This document shows positions 52,146 through 61,984 of a stretch of 64,000 bases of DNA, in pieces; the stretch's first letter is position 1, and each line of letters begins with the position of its first letter. The stretch is taken from assembly GCF_006716465.1 (NCBI RefSeq), contig NZ_VFPB01000001.1:840983-904982 (forward strand), in the 5' to 3' direction. Both the position numbers and the translations under genes were made by a program. This DNA is from Pseudoxanthomonas sp. 3HH-4. Its GTDB lineage: Bacteria; Pseudomonadota; Gammaproteobacteria; Xanthomonadales; Xanthomonadaceae. Under the pieces are notes generated by a model that did no database searches, had not been told where the DNA came from, and saw nothing but the letters and a program-made list of their open reading frames with translations.

Positions 52146-53090
52146 TTAGCTTTGAATCACTGCTTCCAGTTCAGGCAGCAACGTAAACAAATCCCCCACC
52201 AACCCAATATCAGCAATCTCGAAGATCGGCGCTTCGCCGTCCTTGTTGATCGCCACGATGGTGCCTGCGTCCTTGATGCCGGTCAGGTGCTGGATGGCGC
52301 CGGAGATACCGACAGCCACGTAAAGCTCGGGGGCGATGATCTTGCCGGTCTGGCCGACCTGAAGTTCGTTCGGCACGTAGCCGGCGTCGACGGCGGCGCG
52401 GGAGGCGCCGACGGCGGCCCCCAGTTTGTCGGCCAGGGCGTAGATGACCTTGAAGTTCTCGGCCGAACCCACGCCGCGGCCACCGGAAACGACGCGCTTG
52501 GCGCTCTGCAGGTCGGGACGGTCGGACTTGCCGGCGGCCAGGCCCAGGTAACGCGTATGCGTCGGCAGGGCGGCTTCTACGCTGGTGGCTTCAACAGTCG
52601 CGCTGCCGCCCTTGGCGGCTTCCGGCCACGACGCCGTGCGTACGGTGGCGACGACGATCTGGTCGGCCGGCGTTTCGACGGTGATGATGGCGTTGCCGGC
52701 GTAGATCGGGCGCTTGAAGGTGTGCGGGCCTTCCACGGCCATCAGGTCGGAGACCTGGTTGACGCCGAGCAGGGCGGCCACGCAGGGCAGCAGGTCCTTG
52801 CCGAAGGTAGTGGACGGGGCGAACACGTGCGTGTAGTCCGTCGCGAGCTTGGCGATCTGCGGGGCCAGTACCTGGGCGATGGCGTTCGCATGGGCCGCGT
52901 TGGCGACGGCCAGCACCTTGGCGACGCCGGCGATCTGCGCGGCTTCAGCGGCGACGGCCGTCGGGTCGGCGGCCAACACGACCACGTCGATGGCATCGGC
53001 CTTCACCGCGGCGGCGGCGCTGACGGTCTTGGCGGTGGAGGCGTTGAGCTTGCCGTCCAGGTGTTCGGCGATGACGAGAACCTTGGCCAT
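52146..53090 (-). CDS. etfA: Electron transfer flavoprotein alpha subunit
   Basis: The 314-residue alpha subunit begins [17 protein letters not shown]. The conserved FAD-binding block is seen near the end ([24 protein letters not shown], then [22 protein letters not shown] and [17 protein letters not shown]). With the beta subunit it passes electrons from acyl-CoA and other dehydrogenases to ETF-ubiquinone oxidoreductase, which is encoded at 59024-60652. Its ATG overlaps the stop of etfB. In Xanthomonas this gene is the conserved right flank of the LPS locus. Confidence 0.95.
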   Translation of the reverse strand: MAKVLVIAEHLDGKLNASTAKTVSAAAAVKADAIDVVVLAADPTAVAAEAAQIAGVAKVLAVANAAHANAIAQVLAPQIAKLATDYTHVFAPSTTFGKDLLPCVAALLGVNQVSDLMAVEGPHTFKRPIYAGNAIITVETPADQIVVATVRTASWPEAAKGGSATVEATSVEAALPTHTRYLGLAAGKSDRPDLQSAKRVVSGGRGVGSAENFKVIYALADKLGAAVGASRAAVDAGYVPNELQVGQTGKIIAPELYVAVGISGAIQHLTGIKDAGTIVAINKDGEAPIFEIADIGLVGDLFTLLPELEAVIQS

Positions 53091-53836
53091 TACAGCAACC
53101 CCTTCTGCTTGAGTGCGGCGACCAGTTCGGCCGCGTCCTTCACCATGACGCCCTTGCTGCGCTTGGCCGGCGGGGCGTAGTGCGTGGTCTTGTGCGTATC
53201 GGCGGATTCGACGCCCAGATCGGTCAGCTGCAGCGTTTCCAGCGGCTTGCTCTTGGCCTTCATGATGTCCGGCAGCTTGATGAAGCGCGGCTCATTGAGG
53301 CGCAGGTCGGTGGTGACGACGGCGGGCAGGTCGACCTCGAGCGTTTCCAGGCCGGCATCGACCTCGCGGACCACCGTGGCCTTGCCGTCGGCGATGTCGA
53401 GCTTGCCGGCGAACGTCGCCTGCGGACGGCCCCACAGCGTGGCCAGCATCTGGCCGGTCTGGTTGGCGTCGTCGTCGATGGCCTGCTTGCCGAGGATCAC
53501 CAGGTCCGGCGATTCCTTCTCGACCAGCTTCAGCAGGGTGCGGGCGGCGGTCAGCGGCTGGATGGCCTGGTCGGTGACCACGTGGATGGCGCGGTTGGCG
53601 CCCATGGCCAGGCCGTTGCGCAAGTGGGCCTGGGCGTCGGCGGGGGCGATGGTGGCGACCACGACTTCCGTGGCGATGCCCTTGTCGCGCAAGCGCAGGG
53701 CTTCTTCCAGCGCGATTTCGTCGAAGGGGTTGGGGGACAGCTTGACGCCGTCGGTGACCACGCCGGAACCGTCCGGCTTGACCTGGATGCGGACGTTGTA
53801 GTCCACCACGCGCTTGTAAGCGACGAGAATCTTCAT
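53090..53836 (-). CDS. etfB: Electron transfer flavoprotein beta subunit
   Basis: The 248-residue beta subunit starts KILVAYKRVVDYNVRIQVKPDG and contains NPFDEIALEEALRLRDKG and LGKQAIDDDANQTGQMLAT (AMP-binding region). The signature VDLPAVVTTDLRLNEPRFIKLPDIMKAK is clear in two adjoining parts. It is the first gene of the etfBA operon, overlapping etfA by one base. The upstream 75 bases to the ATP-grasp gene hold the probable promoter. Confidence 0.95.
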   Translation of the reverse strand: MKILVAYKRVVDYNVRIQVKPDGSGVVTDGVKLSPNPFDEIALEEALRLRDKGIATEVVVATIAPADAQAHLRNGLAMGANRAIHVVTDQAIQPLTAARTLLKLVEKESPDLVILGKQAIDDDANQTGQMLATLWGRPQATFAGKLDIADGKATVVREVDAGLETLEVDLPAVVTTDLRLNEPRFIKLPDIMKAKSKPLETLQLTDLGVESADTHKTTHYAPPAKRSKGVMVKDAAELVAALKQKGLL

Positions 53837-53912
53837 CCTGCGAGAATTCCTGTATGCGACGGTGAGGCCCGGCCGCGGCGGCTGGCCGAGGGCAGACGTG
53901 GGATTTTAGCGG

Positions 53913-54845
53913 TCAGGCGGGGGCCATGCGAGCCCGTACGGTGCCATCCGCCAGCTGTTCCGCCAGAACACCTGCAAAACGTGCCGCGCTACCGGGGGCT
54001 TGGGCGAAAAACAGAGATGGTTCCGTGAGCTCCAGTTCCAGCAGCTGCGGTTGCCCGTCGGTGCCGGTCAACAGGTCGATGCGCGCGTAGGGAAGGGGCG
54101 TCTCGAGCTGCCTCAGGCGCGCGGTGGCGCTGAGGACCCGCTCGGCCAGTGCCTGCTCGGCGGGGGTGGCGGTGGTCGCCACGATCTCGCCGAGAGCCAT
54201 CGGCGCTTGCCTCGCCGCTTCGCCGGGAGGCAGCTGGGCGCTTTTCCGGGCGGCGTGGCTGAACCGGCCATCGAAGTACAGCAGCGCGGTTTCGCCATGT
54301 TGGTCGACCGAAGCCAGATAGGGCTGCAGCATCACGCTGCGCTCCTGCTCCAGCAGTCGGCCGATATGGTTGCCGGCTACGAACTGCTGGTCGCGGGCGT
54401 AGCGCTGGGTGTCGCGAGCCCCGGCGCTGACCGTGGGCTTGACGACGAATTCCTCTGCGTCGAACTCGCCCAGGAATGCCGCCAGCGCGTCCATCGGCTC
54501 GGCATCCGGCTCAACGAAGCGCGTGGGCACGACCGGGATGCCGATCGTGGCCAGATCCGCCAGGTAGTGCTTGTCGGTGTTCCAGCGCACCACGTTGAGT
54601 GGGTTGAGCAACGCGCTCACGCCGTCGACATGCATACACCACGCCAGGAATTCGGGCAGGCGCTCGGTGTAGTCCCAGGGCGAACGCAGCAGCACTGCGT
54701 CGAAGCGCGCCCAGCTGACCGTCGGATCGTCCCAGGCCACGGCATGGGCATGCAGGCCGGCGTCGGCGCAGGCATCAAGCAATGGCAGCAGATCGTCGTC
54801 GTGGCCGCTGGCGGCCACGGCCGTGACGAGGGCGAGGGTCATCAT
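53913..54845 (-). CDS. ATP-grasp domain protein
   Basis: The protein has about 310 residues. It contains VLLRSPWDYTERLPEFLAW, WNTDKHYLADLATIGIPVVPT, EFVVKPTVSAGARDTQRY (ATP-grasp lysine and Gly-rich loop), VMLQPYLASVDQHGETALLYF and RIDLLTGTDGQPQLLELELTEPSLFF, where D and E-x-E/N bind magnesium. This matches the stand-alone ATP-grasp group that includes the cycloserine-pathway ligase DcsG, but the substrate is unknown. GTG and two ATGs are clustered at the start, and I use ATG 54845. It is monocistronic between etfB and the divergent CoA-transferase operon. Confidence 0.75.
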   Translation of the reverse strand: MMTLALVTAVAASGHDDDLLPLLDACADAGLHAHAVAWDDPTVSWARFDAVLLRSPWDYTERLPEFLAWCMHVDGVSALLNPLNVVRWNTDKHYLADLATIGIPVVPTRFVEPDAEPMDALAAFLGEFDAEEFVVKPTVSAGARDTQRYARDQQFVAGNHIGRLLEQERSVMLQPYLASVDQHGETALLYFDGRFSHAARKSAQLPPGEAARQAPMALGEIVATTATPAEQALAERVLSATARLRQLETPLPYARIDLLTGTDGQPQLLELELTEPSLFFAQAPGSAARFAGVLAEQLADGTVRARMAPA

Positions 54846-54946
54846 GCACACCAGTGTACGCGCACGCCCCGCACGGGATTCCCATTGCCCGAAAGTACCT
54901 GTGTCCGGGATGGGGGGCTGGGTAGAATGCGGGCTTTCCTCATCGA

Positions 54947-55690
54947 ATGGATCACGCCATGACGGGTAACCCCGGCTCCGGAGGCAAGCAGAAGGTCTAT
55001 CCCAGTGCGGCGGACGCGCTGAAGGGCGTGGTGGCTGATGGCCAAACGCTGGCGGTCGGCGGCTTCGGCCTGTGCGGCATCCCCGAGGCGCTGATCGGCG
55101 CCCTGCGCGACAGCGGGGTGAAGGGTCTTACCGCGATCTCCAACAACGCAGGCGTGGACGGCTTCGGCCTAGGCCTGCTGCTTGAGACCCGCCAGATCAG
55201 CAAGATGATTTCGTCCTACGTGGGCGAGAACAAGGAATTCGAACGGCAATTCCTGTCGGGCGAGCTGGAACTGGAGTTCAACCCGCAGGGCACGCTGGCC
55301 GAGCGCCTGCGTGCTGGCGGCGCGGGCATCCCGGCCTTCTTCACCCGGACGGGCTACGGCACGGTCGTCGCAGAGGGCAAGGAAACCCGCCAGTTCGGCG
55401 AGCACTGGTACGTGATGGAGACCGCCCTGATGGCCGACGTCGCGCTGGTCAAGGCGTGGAAGGCCGACAAGGCGGGCAACCTCGTGTTCCGCAAGACCGC
55501 GCGCAATTTCAACCCGGCCTGCGCCATGGCCGGAAAGGTCTGCATTGCCGAGGTCGAGGAGGTGGTCGAGGTAGGCGCGATCGACCCCGAACACGTCCAC
55601 CTGCCGGGCATCTACGTGGATCGCATCGTCCACAACCCGACCCCCGAGAAGCGCATCGAGCAGCGCACCGTCCGCCAAGGAGACAAGTGA
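54947..55690 (+). CDS. 3-oxoacid (succinyl-CoA:acetoacetate) CoA-transferase subunit A
   Basis: The 247-residue subunit A contains [62 protein letters not shown] and [13 protein letters not shown], the SCOT/AtoD alpha signatures. The beta subunit gene follows with one-base overlap. The enzyme activates acetoacetate with succinyl-CoA, which links well to the tyrosine-degradation genes at 16-18 kb that release acetoacetate. ATG 54947 and the internal Met4 (MTGNPG, at 54959) are both possible. Equivalent genes sit beside the LPS locus in Xanthomonas. Confidence 0.9.
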   Translation: MDHAMTGNPGSGGKQKVYPSAADALKGVVADGQTLAVGGFGLCGIPEALIGALRDSGVKGLTAISNNAGVDGFGLGLLLETRQISKMISSYVGENKEFERQFLSGELELEFNPQGTLAERLRAGGAGIPAFFTRTGYGTVVAEGKETRQFGEHWYVMETALMADVALVKAWKADKAGNLVFRKTARNFNPACAMAGKVCIAEVEEVVEVGAIDPEHVHLPGIYVDRIVHNPTPEKRIEQRTVRQGDK

Positions 55691-56325
55691 TGCCCTGGAC
55701 CCGCGATGAAATGGCACAGCGCGCCGCCCGCGAACTGACGGACGGTGCCTACGTCAACCTCGGCATCGGCCTGCCGACCTTGGTCGCCAACCACATCCCC
55801 GCCGGCATGGACGTCTGGCTGCAGTCCGAGAACGGCCTGCTCGGCATCGGCCCGTTCCCGACCGAGGACGAGGTCGACGCCGACCTGATCAATGCCGGCA
55901 AGCAGACGGTCACCGCCCGTGCGGGCGCCAGCTACTTCGGCAGCCACGACTCCTTCGCGATGATCCGTGGCGGCCACATCGACCTGGCGGTGCTGGGCGC
56001 CATGCAGGTCACCGACAAAGGCGACCTGGCGAACTGGATGGTCCCTGGCAAGATGGTCAAGGGTATGGGCGGCGCCATGGACCTGGTGGCCGGGGTCAAG
56101 CGCATCGTCGTGCTGATGGAGCACGTGGCGAAGGACGGGAGCCACAAGATCCTGCCGCAGTGCGACCTGCCCCTGACGGGCGTGGGCGTGGTGGACAGGA
56201 TCATCACGGACCTGGCGGTTTTTGACGTGACGCCCGAGGGACTGGTGCTGGTGGAAAAGGCCGAGGGCGTTACCGAAGCGGAACTGGCGACGAAGACCGG
56301 CGTGCCCTTCCGATCCGCCGCATGA
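55690..56325 (+). CDS. 3-oxoacid CoA-transferase subunit B
   Basis: The 211-residue subunit B has the SCOT beta signature [14 protein letters not shown] with the catalytic glutamate in SENG (about residue 46). [44 protein letters not shown] and [15 protein letters not shown] follow. The Glu forms a covalent CoA thioester intermediate. ATG 55690 overlaps the last base of the subunit A stop, and an AAGGAGACA ribosome binding site lies just upstream. No clear terminator is seen in the following 180 bases. Confidence 0.92.
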   Translation: MPWTRDEMAQRAARELTDGAYVNLGIGLPTLVANHIPAGMDVWLQSENGLLGIGPFPTEDEVDADLINAGKQTVTARAGASYFGSHDSFAMIRGGHIDLAVLGAMQVTDKGDLANWMVPGKMVKGMGGAMDLVAGVKRIVVLMEHVAKDGSHKILPQCDLPLTGVGVVDRIITDLAVFDVTPEGLVLVEKAEGVTEAELATKTGVPFRSAA

Positions 56326-56504
56326 ATCACTTTAAGTCGTGATGCAAGTCCGGTTGTCGTGCGCGATGGCGCACGCCTGACTTTCAGCTGTACGTTTTCC
56401 GGCCGATAACGCGGAGAGGCGAACCTGTTGGCTGTTTTGTGGCCCGGGAGCTGGGCTATAGTGTCGGTTCAGGGGCTCTATCCGTTTTTCTCAGAGGCGT
56501 ACGT

Positions 56505-58856
56505 ATGAAACTCCGGGTCGGCGCTTGCGCCATGATGTTGGTCTTGGCCGGGTGCAGTGGAGAAAGCCCCGAATCGGGCATCGCAGGGATGCGTGGTGTG
56601 GCCGCGAGCAAGACGGCCGGCAGCCTGCCGACGGCGCTCCCGCTGGCACGCGCAATCGGCGCGTCCATCGCCAACGCGCCCGATCGCGGCGCGTTGCTGT
56701 CCTTCCCCAACAAGGCGACGCCCGCCAAGCAGGAAGGTGCCTACACCTGGTTCCCGACCGCGATCAGCGAAGCGCATGCCTTCAAGGGTATCGCCACGGG
56801 TGAAATGACCGTGCCTTCGCCTGATGGCAGCCAGGTCAAGCTGCGCTACGAGCGCCACGTCGAAGAGATCGACGGCAACTGGACATGGATCGGTCGCGTC
56901 GTCGGCGGCGATCCGATGCAGGAAGCCATCATCACGTTCGGTGAAAAGGCCGTGTTCGGCTCGATTCCCCAAGCCAACGGCAAGCCGGCGCTGAGTCTGC
57001 AGACGCGCAATGGTTCTGTGTTTGCGGTGCAGACCGATCCGTCGAAGGTGGTGTCTGCAACCAAGGGTCATGTGGATATCATGGTGCCCGAGGCTTCGAC
57101 GCTGCGCTCTTCGATGGGCGCTGCGGTCAGTCAGTCAGCCCAGGTGACCCAGACTGCGACCGCTGTTGCCCAAGGGGCACCTCCTACCGCTGCGAATACG
57201 ATCGATGTGGCCATCGGCTACACACCTGAATTTGCGACGGCCAATAATGGTGCGTCAGGTGCCGCGACGCGTTTGGTCTATCTGATCCAGGTCGGCAACC
57301 AAGCCTTTGCAAATAGCGATGTGAACGGTTATCTGCGCATCGTCAATGCGGTGCAGGTTAGCTACACCAACACCAATACGAACCAAGCGGCTCTTCAGGA
57401 ACTGACCGGCAGCACGGGTCAGGCGCCCGTCACTGTACCCGCCAGCCTCGCCCCGTTGCGCACAGCACGAGATCAGTACGGCGCGGATATTGCCGTGCTG
57501 GTGCGCAAATTCAGTACACCTGAAAACGAGGGCTGCGGCATTGCCTGGTTGAATGGCGCCAACCGTACGGCTATCACGGCGGCAGATGCTTCTTGGGGCT
57601 ATGCCGTCATCAGTGACGGTTACGATCAGGGCACCGATGGCAAGACCTATTATTGTGCTGATGAAACCCTGGTCCATGAAGCCGCGCATCTTATGGGGTC
57701 GGCGCATGACCGCGCCAACTCCCGCGATGGCAACAATTTGCAGTATGGGCGCTTCGATTACTCCTTCGGTTTGAAGACTTCCGCCGCCAATGGCAACTTC
57801 TATACCGTGATGGCTTACGGCGATACCGGACAGATATCGCACCGCATCTTCTCCACCCCGTTGAAGAGCACCTGCGGCAGTGGCGGCAACCTGCCTTGTG
57901 GCATTGCAAACAGCGAGGACAATGCGCGCAGTTTGAACCAGACGATTCCAGTGGTGGCGACATTCCGCGCGACCGTAGTCCCGTTCACCAACGCGCGGAA
58001 TGATTTTGATGGTGATGGCCGATCTGACATCCTCTGGAACAATGCCTCCACGGGCGCGAGTGCAATCTGGAAAGCGGGCGACTACGGTAGCCAGCAGGCG
58101 GTAAGGCAGGTCGCTGACCTCAATTGGAAGAAGGTTGGTGTCGGTGATTTCGACGGGGATGGGAAGTACGATATCTTGTTCCGTAATGTAACAACCGGTG
58201 CGAATACGATCTGGCGAGCTGGTAACTACGCGACACAGACCGCAGTTACTTCCGTTTCCAATCTTTCTTGGCAGGCAGGAGGGGTCGGAGACTTTAACGG
58301 GGATGGGCGTTCGGACATTCTTTGGCGCAATGTTTCAAGCGGGGCCAATGCGATTTGGCTATCCGGTAACTCCGGCACACAGCGATACGTAACTACCGTC
58401 GGTGGAAACTGGAGCATTGTGGGCGTGGGCGACTTCGATGGTGATGGTGAAGATGATATTTTCTGGAGAAACACGGATGGCAGCAATGCCATTTGGCGCT
58501 CTGGTCAATACTCAGACTATCAGGTGGTCGACTCCGTTCCGGGTCTAGCTTGGCAGGTTGTGGGAGTGGGGGATTTTGACGGCGACAGCGTGGATGACGT
58601 GCTTTGGCGCAATCGTTCCACGGGCTTGAATACCATCTGGAAGGGCGCTGTCTCCAGCCAGCGCATTGCTATTGCCAACGTCACTGATACGCGCTGGCGC
58701 GTGGCCAGCATCGCTGACTTTGATGGAGACGGCCGTGACGACATACTTTGGCGTAACACAGTTACAGGCGCCAACGTGATTTGGAAGGCCGCTAGCAATG
58801 CGTCCCAGCAGGCGGTGGTTTCGGTGACTAGTCAGGCTTGGGTGGTCGTTCGTTAA
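56505..58856 (+). CDS. Lipoprotein metalloprotease with C-terminal FG-GAP/VCBS repeats
   Basis: The 783-residue protein has lipobox LVLAGC (Cys about residue 15), a pro-like region (about 20-215) and a reprolysin-like zinc protease domain (about 220-500). The protease has HEAAHLMGSAHD: His391, Glu392, His395 and His401 form the HExxHxxGxxH site. From about residue 500, six repeats of about 47 residues carry D-F-D-G-D-G-x-x-D-I-L-W-R-N, with calcium-binding Asp/Gly loops. It is probably exported to the cell surface or beyond. ATG 56505 gives the signal peptide; longer upstream frames do not. A possible promoter (TTTTGT-16-TATAGT) lies at 56435-56462. GC content falls in the repeat region. Confidence 0.83.
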   Translation: MKLRVGACAMMLVLAGCSGESPESGIAGMRGVAASKTAGSLPTALPLARAIGASIANAPDRGALLSFPNKATPAKQEGAYTWFPTAISEAHAFKGIATGEMTVPSPDGSQVKLRYERHVEEIDGNWTWIGRVVGGDPMQEAIITFGEKAVFGSIPQANGKPALSLQTRNGSVFAVQTDPSKVVSATKGHVDIMVPEASTLRSSMGAAVSQSAQVTQTATAVAQGAPPTAANTIDVAIGYTPEFATANNGASGAATRLVYLIQVGNQAFANSDVNGYLRIVNAVQVSYTNTNTNQAALQELTGSTGQAPVTVPASLAPLRTARDQYGADIAVLVRKFSTPENEGCGIAWLNGANRTAITAADASWGYAVISDGYDQGTDGKTYYCADETLVHEAAHLMGSAHDRANSRDGNNLQYGRFDYSFGLKTSAANGNFYTVMAYGDTGQISHRIFSTPLKSTCGSGGNLPCGIANSEDNARSLNQTIPVVATFRATVVPFTNARNDFDGDGRSDILWNNASTGASAIWKAGDYGSQQAVRQVADLNWKKVGVGDFDGDGKYDILFRNVTTGANTIWRAGNYATQTAVTSVSNLSWQAGGVGDFNGDGRSDILWRNVSSGANAIWLSGNSGTQRYVTTVGGNWSIVGVGDFDGDGEDDIFWRNTDGSNAIWRSGQYSDYQVVDSVPGLAWQVVGVGDFDGDSVDDVLWRNRSTGLNTIWKGAVSSQRIAIANVTDTRWRVASIADFDGDGRDDILWRNTVTGANVIWKAASNASQQAVVSVTSQAWVVVR

Positions 58857-58887
58857 AACTGACTTCTTAGTAGCCTTGGACAACCGA

Positions 58888-58911
58888 GGGGTCGGCCGAG
58901 ATGCCGGCCCC
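58888..58911 (+). terminator. Terminator after the metalloprotease gene
   Basis: GGGGTCGGC-CGAGAT-GCCGGCCCC forms a 9-bp stem with one G-T pair, followed by TTATTCCCTT. It lies 32 bases after the stop codon. Confidence 0.65.
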
Positions 58912-59023
58912 TTATTCCCTTGTCCTGCGCTCAGCCTAAGTAAGTTGCGGCGTGTTGGAGTTGGAGCTAAAGATCAGGCGGGGGGGGCAGACATGTGCGA
59001 GCAATGTCAGCCGCTAGCTTGCA

Positions 59024-60652
59024 TCACAAATTCTGATAATTCGGCCCCGAGCCGCCTTCCGGCGTCACCCAGTCGATGATCTGGTAGGGATCCTTGATGT
59101 CGCAGGTCTTGCAGTGCACGCAGTTGGCGGCGTTGATCTGCAGGCGCTTGCCGTCGCCATCGTCGACGATTTCGTAGACCCCGGCCGGGCAGAAGCGGGT
59201 GCAGGGGTTGTCGTATTCGGCGGTGCAGCGGGTGACGCATACGGACGTGTCGTGCACGCGCAGGTGCACGGGCTGGTCTTCGTCGTGTTCGGTAGCGGCG
59301 TAGTAGACGCCTTGCAGGCGGTCGCGCGGAGCGAGGATGCGGTCCACGTAGTCGCGCTTGGGCTCTTCGTATTCGCCGACCTTGTCGAGCGACGACCAGT
59401 CGGGCTTCACTTTCAGGGTCCACGGCGAGAGGCCGCCCACGGCGGTTTCCCACGCAGCGTTCGCCATGCCGAACCACAGACCTTTCTTGAAGCCGGGCTT
59501 GATGTTGCGGACCGATTTCAGCTCCGCCATCGCGTCGGACGCGCGCAGTTTCGTGTCGAAACCTTCTGGCGCGAGTTGCGACGACACCAGGTGCTCGGCC
59601 GCCAGCATGCCGCTGCGGATCGCCTGGTGCGTGCCCTTGATCTTCGGCACGTTTAGCAGGCCGGCGGTATCGCCGATCAACAACGCGCCGGGCATCTCGA
59701 CCTTCGGCAAAGACTGCCAGCCGCCGGTGACGATGGCGCGTGCGCCGGCGGACAGGATGTTGCCGCCTTCGAGGATCGGCTTGATCAGCGGGTGGTTCTT
59801 CCACTGCTGGAAGGCTTCCCACGGCTTGTACTCCGGATCCTTGTAGTCCAGGCCACTGACGTAGCCCAGCGCGATCTGGTTGTTTTCCAAGTGATACAGG
59901 AAGCTGCCGCCGTAGATGTCGTTGCTGGCGGGCCAGCCGAGGGTATGCACGATCTTGCCCGGCGTGACGCGGCCTTCCGGCACTTGCCACAGCTCCTTGA
60001 TGCCGATCGAGTACGCCTGCGGATCGCTGTCCTTGTCCAGGGCGAAACGCTTCACCAGCCGCTTGGTCAGGTGGCCGCGTGCGCCCTCGGCCAGCACGGT
60101 GACCTTGGCGCGGATGTCGATGCCCTGCGTGTAGCCGGGCTTGTGGCTGCCGTCCTTCGCAATGCCCATGTCGCCGATGCGCACGCCGACAACCTTGCCG
60201 TCGTCATCGTGCAGCGTCTCGGAGGCGGCGAAACCCGGATAGATTTCCACGCCCAGCGCTTCGGCCTGGGGTGCGAGCCATGCGCACATCGCGCCGAGCG
60301 ACACGATGAAGTTGCCGTGGTTGCGCATGCCCGGCGGAACGATCGGGAACTTGTGGCCACCGTCCTTGCTGAAGAACCAGAACTCATCGTCCTTGGCAGG
60401 CACGCACACCGGTGGCGGGTTGTCGCGCCAACCTGGCAGCAGCGCATCGAGCGGTTGGGGCTCGATCACTGCGCCGGACAGGATATGCGCGCCGATGGTG
60501 CTGGCCTTCTCGATCACGCAGACCGAGATCTCGGGGTTGAGCTGCTTGAGCCGGATGGCGAACGCCAGGCCTGACGGCCCCGCGCCGACGGTGACGACGT
60601 CGTACTCCATCACATCGCGTTCGACATCGGACATCGGGCTCGGCTCCAGCAT
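59024..60652 (-). CDS. Electron transfer flavoprotein-ubiquinone oxidoreductase
   Basis: The 542-residue ETF-QO has an N-terminal FAD Rossmann motif VVTVGAGPSGLAFAIRL. GAHILSGAVIEPQPLDALLP and TGLQP-like quinone-site sequence follow. The C-terminal [4Fe-4S] ferredoxin-like part has CTAEYDNPCTRFCPAGVYEI and CVHCKTCDIKDPYQIIDW, giving four cluster cysteines. It transfers electrons from reduced EtfAB (52-54 kb) to ubiquinone in the membrane. The start is MLEPSP at 60652; MSDVERD or MEYDVVTV slightly downstream are alternatives. It is a single gene, divergent from the AlkB-like gene. Confidence 0.95.
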   Translation of the reverse strand: MLEPSPMSDVERDVMEYDVVTVGAGPSGLAFAIRLKQLNPEISVCVIEKASTIGAHILSGAVIEPQPLDALLPGWRDNPPPVCVPAKDDEFWFFSKDGGHKFPIVPPGMRNHGNFIVSLGAMCAWLAPQAEALGVEIYPGFAASETLHDDDGKVVGVRIGDMGIAKDGSHKPGYTQGIDIRAKVTVLAEGARGHLTKRLVKRFALDKDSDPQAYSIGIKELWQVPEGRVTPGKIVHTLGWPASNDIYGGSFLYHLENNQIALGYVSGLDYKDPEYKPWEAFQQWKNHPLIKPILEGGNILSAGARAIVTGGWQSLPKVEMPGALLIGDTAGLLNVPKIKGTHQAIRSGMLAAEHLVSSQLAPEGFDTKLRASDAMAELKSVRNIKPGFKKGLWFGMANAAWETAVGGLSPWTLKVKPDWSSLDKVGEYEEPKRDYVDRILAPRDRLQGVYYAATEHDEDQPVHLRVHDTSVCVTRCTAEYDNPCTRFCPAGVYEIVDDGDGKRLQINAANCVHCKTCDIKDPYQIIDWVTPEGGSGPNYQNL

Positions 60653-60717
60653 GGCGTTAGGCTCCCGGTATTTTCGGGGTTTGCGAGGGGCGGGGCAAAT
60701 CCGCGAGCATGGTCGGC

Positions 60718-61341
60718 ATGACCATACCCCTGCCGCTCAATGCGCATGGAGGCGAAGCGACGCTGCCGGGCGCGCGTCTCGCCTACCAGCCAGCCTGGCT
60801 GCCCCTGGCGGAGGCGGATGCGCTTTTCGATGATTTGCAGCGATTGCTACCCTGGAGCGTGCATCGTATCCGTCTGTTCGGACGCAGCGTCGATTCGCCG
60901 AGGTTGAGCGCGTGGATCGGTGATGAGGATGCCGTCTACCGCTATTCCGGCAGCGATTTCGAGCCGCATCCGTGGATTCCCGCCTTGATTGGGCTACGGC
61001 AGCGTCTGCAGGACGAACTGGGCACGCCGTTCAACAGCGTGCTGGCCAATCTCTACCGCGATGGCCGCGATGCGATGGGATGGCACAGCGACGACGAGCC
61101 CGAACTGGGCCCGCAGCCTGTCATCGCCTCCGTCAGCCTCGGCGGTGTGCGCCGGTTCCTGCTCAAGCACAAGCAGGATCCCGCGCTTCGGGCGGCGTTC
61201 GAACTGCCCCATGGCAGCCTGCTGGTGATGGCGGGCGAGACGCAGCGCCACTACCGGCACGCCCTGCCTCGCACGGTGAAACCGGTGGCGCAACGCATCA
61301 ACCTGACGTTCCGCCTGATCGATCCGTTGCGCCGTCGCTGA
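60718..61341 (+). CDS. AlkB-like 2OG-Fe(II) oxygenase (DNA/RNA alkylation repair type)
   Basis: The protein has about 207 residues. The Fe ligands are His-x-Asp in GWHSDDEPELGPQPVIASVSLG and the distal His in HYRHALPRTVKPVAQRINLTFR, with two arginines R-x-N-x-x-x-x-R for 2-oxoglutarate. YRDGRDAMG before the HxD is typical of the AlkB2/3-like branch. It probably reverses 1-methyladenine or 3-methylcytosine lesions. ATG 60718 (MTIPLPL) is chosen over 60709. It is divergent from the ETF-QO gene. Confidence 0.87.
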   Translation: MTIPLPLNAHGGEATLPGARLAYQPAWLPLAEADALFDDLQRLLPWSVHRIRLFGRSVDSPRLSAWIGDEDAVYRYSGSDFEPHPWIPALIGLRQRLQDELGTPFNSVLANLYRDGRDAMGWHSDDEPELGPQPVIASVSLGGVRRFLLKHKQDPALRAAFELPHGSLLVMAGETQRHYRHALPRTVKPVAQRINLTFRLIDPLRRR

Positions 61342-61354
61342 CACGCCGCGCGGA

Positions 61355-61984
61355 TCAGCGATTGGCGTTCGGGTCGCCGTTTCCGGAGACCAGTACCCAC
61401 GCGACGATGTCGGCGGTGGCGGCTTCCAGCGCGTCTTCGAAGGCCCTGGTCACCTGCGCGACATCCACGCTTCCTGCGGGCTTCTGCTGCAGGAACGTGC
61501 GTGAGGCGACCACGCTTTGGCCACGGTTGTTGACCAGCTTGGCGTTCACTTCGACCACGGCGGACGGCAACGCGCCGCCCGCATAGTCGGCCTCGAAGCG
61601 GCGCAGGTCCATCACCAGCTTGTAGTCGCCGAGGATGCCGGCGTCGGCGCTGGCCACGGCGGGAATCTTCCCCGAATCCTCCAGCGTGCGCTGCACGGCG
61701 TCCTGCAGCATATCGGTCGCCGGCAATGCCCAAGACACGCCGCGATAGACCTGCAGTTCACCGGGCGTGGGCCGCACGCTGATGCGCGGACTGTCGATCA
61801 CGCGCGCGGCCGTGGGCTTCGCGACGATGAGGGTCCAGGCCACCTGCGGCCAGCCGGGGTCCGGTGCGACCCTGACATCCGGCGCGTAGATGGTGACCGG
61901 GTCGCGCTGTTCGCTGCCGAGGATCGAGCAGCCCGCGAGGGCGAGGGAGAAAGGAAGGGCGAAGAAGAGTCGCAGCGGCTTCAT
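61355..61984 (-). CDS. ABC-type transport auxiliary lipoprotein (PqiC/LptE-like, YmbA family)
   Basis: The 209-residue lipoprotein has a lipobox SLALAGC (Cys19). PVTIYAPDVRVAPDPGWPQV, a central WALPATDMLQDAVQRTLEDSG and RQFEADY-like strand (LVMDLRRFEADYAGG) mark the DUF330/PqiC family. It is the last gene of the Mla-like operon, overlapping the MlaD gene by 4 bases. PqiC-type lipoproteins sit in the outer membrane and dock the MCE-protein tunnel, so here it probably takes the place of MlaC in lipid transfer. Confidence 0.85.
   Translation of the reverse strand: MKPLRLFFALPFSLALAGCSILGSEQRDPVTIYAPDVRVAPDPGWPQVAWTLIVAKPTAARVIDSPRISVRPTPGELQVYRGVSWALPATDMLQDAVQRTLEDSGKIPAVASADAGILGDYKLVMDLRRFEADYAGGALPSAVVEVNAKLVNNRGQSVVASRTFLQQKPAGSVDVAQVTRAFEDALEAATADIVAWVLVSGNGDPNANR

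Noticed and set aside
58000-58850. Tandem DNA repeats.
   Set aside because: The periodicity reflects coding FG-GAP/VCBS protein repeats. The DNA copies are strongly diverged.
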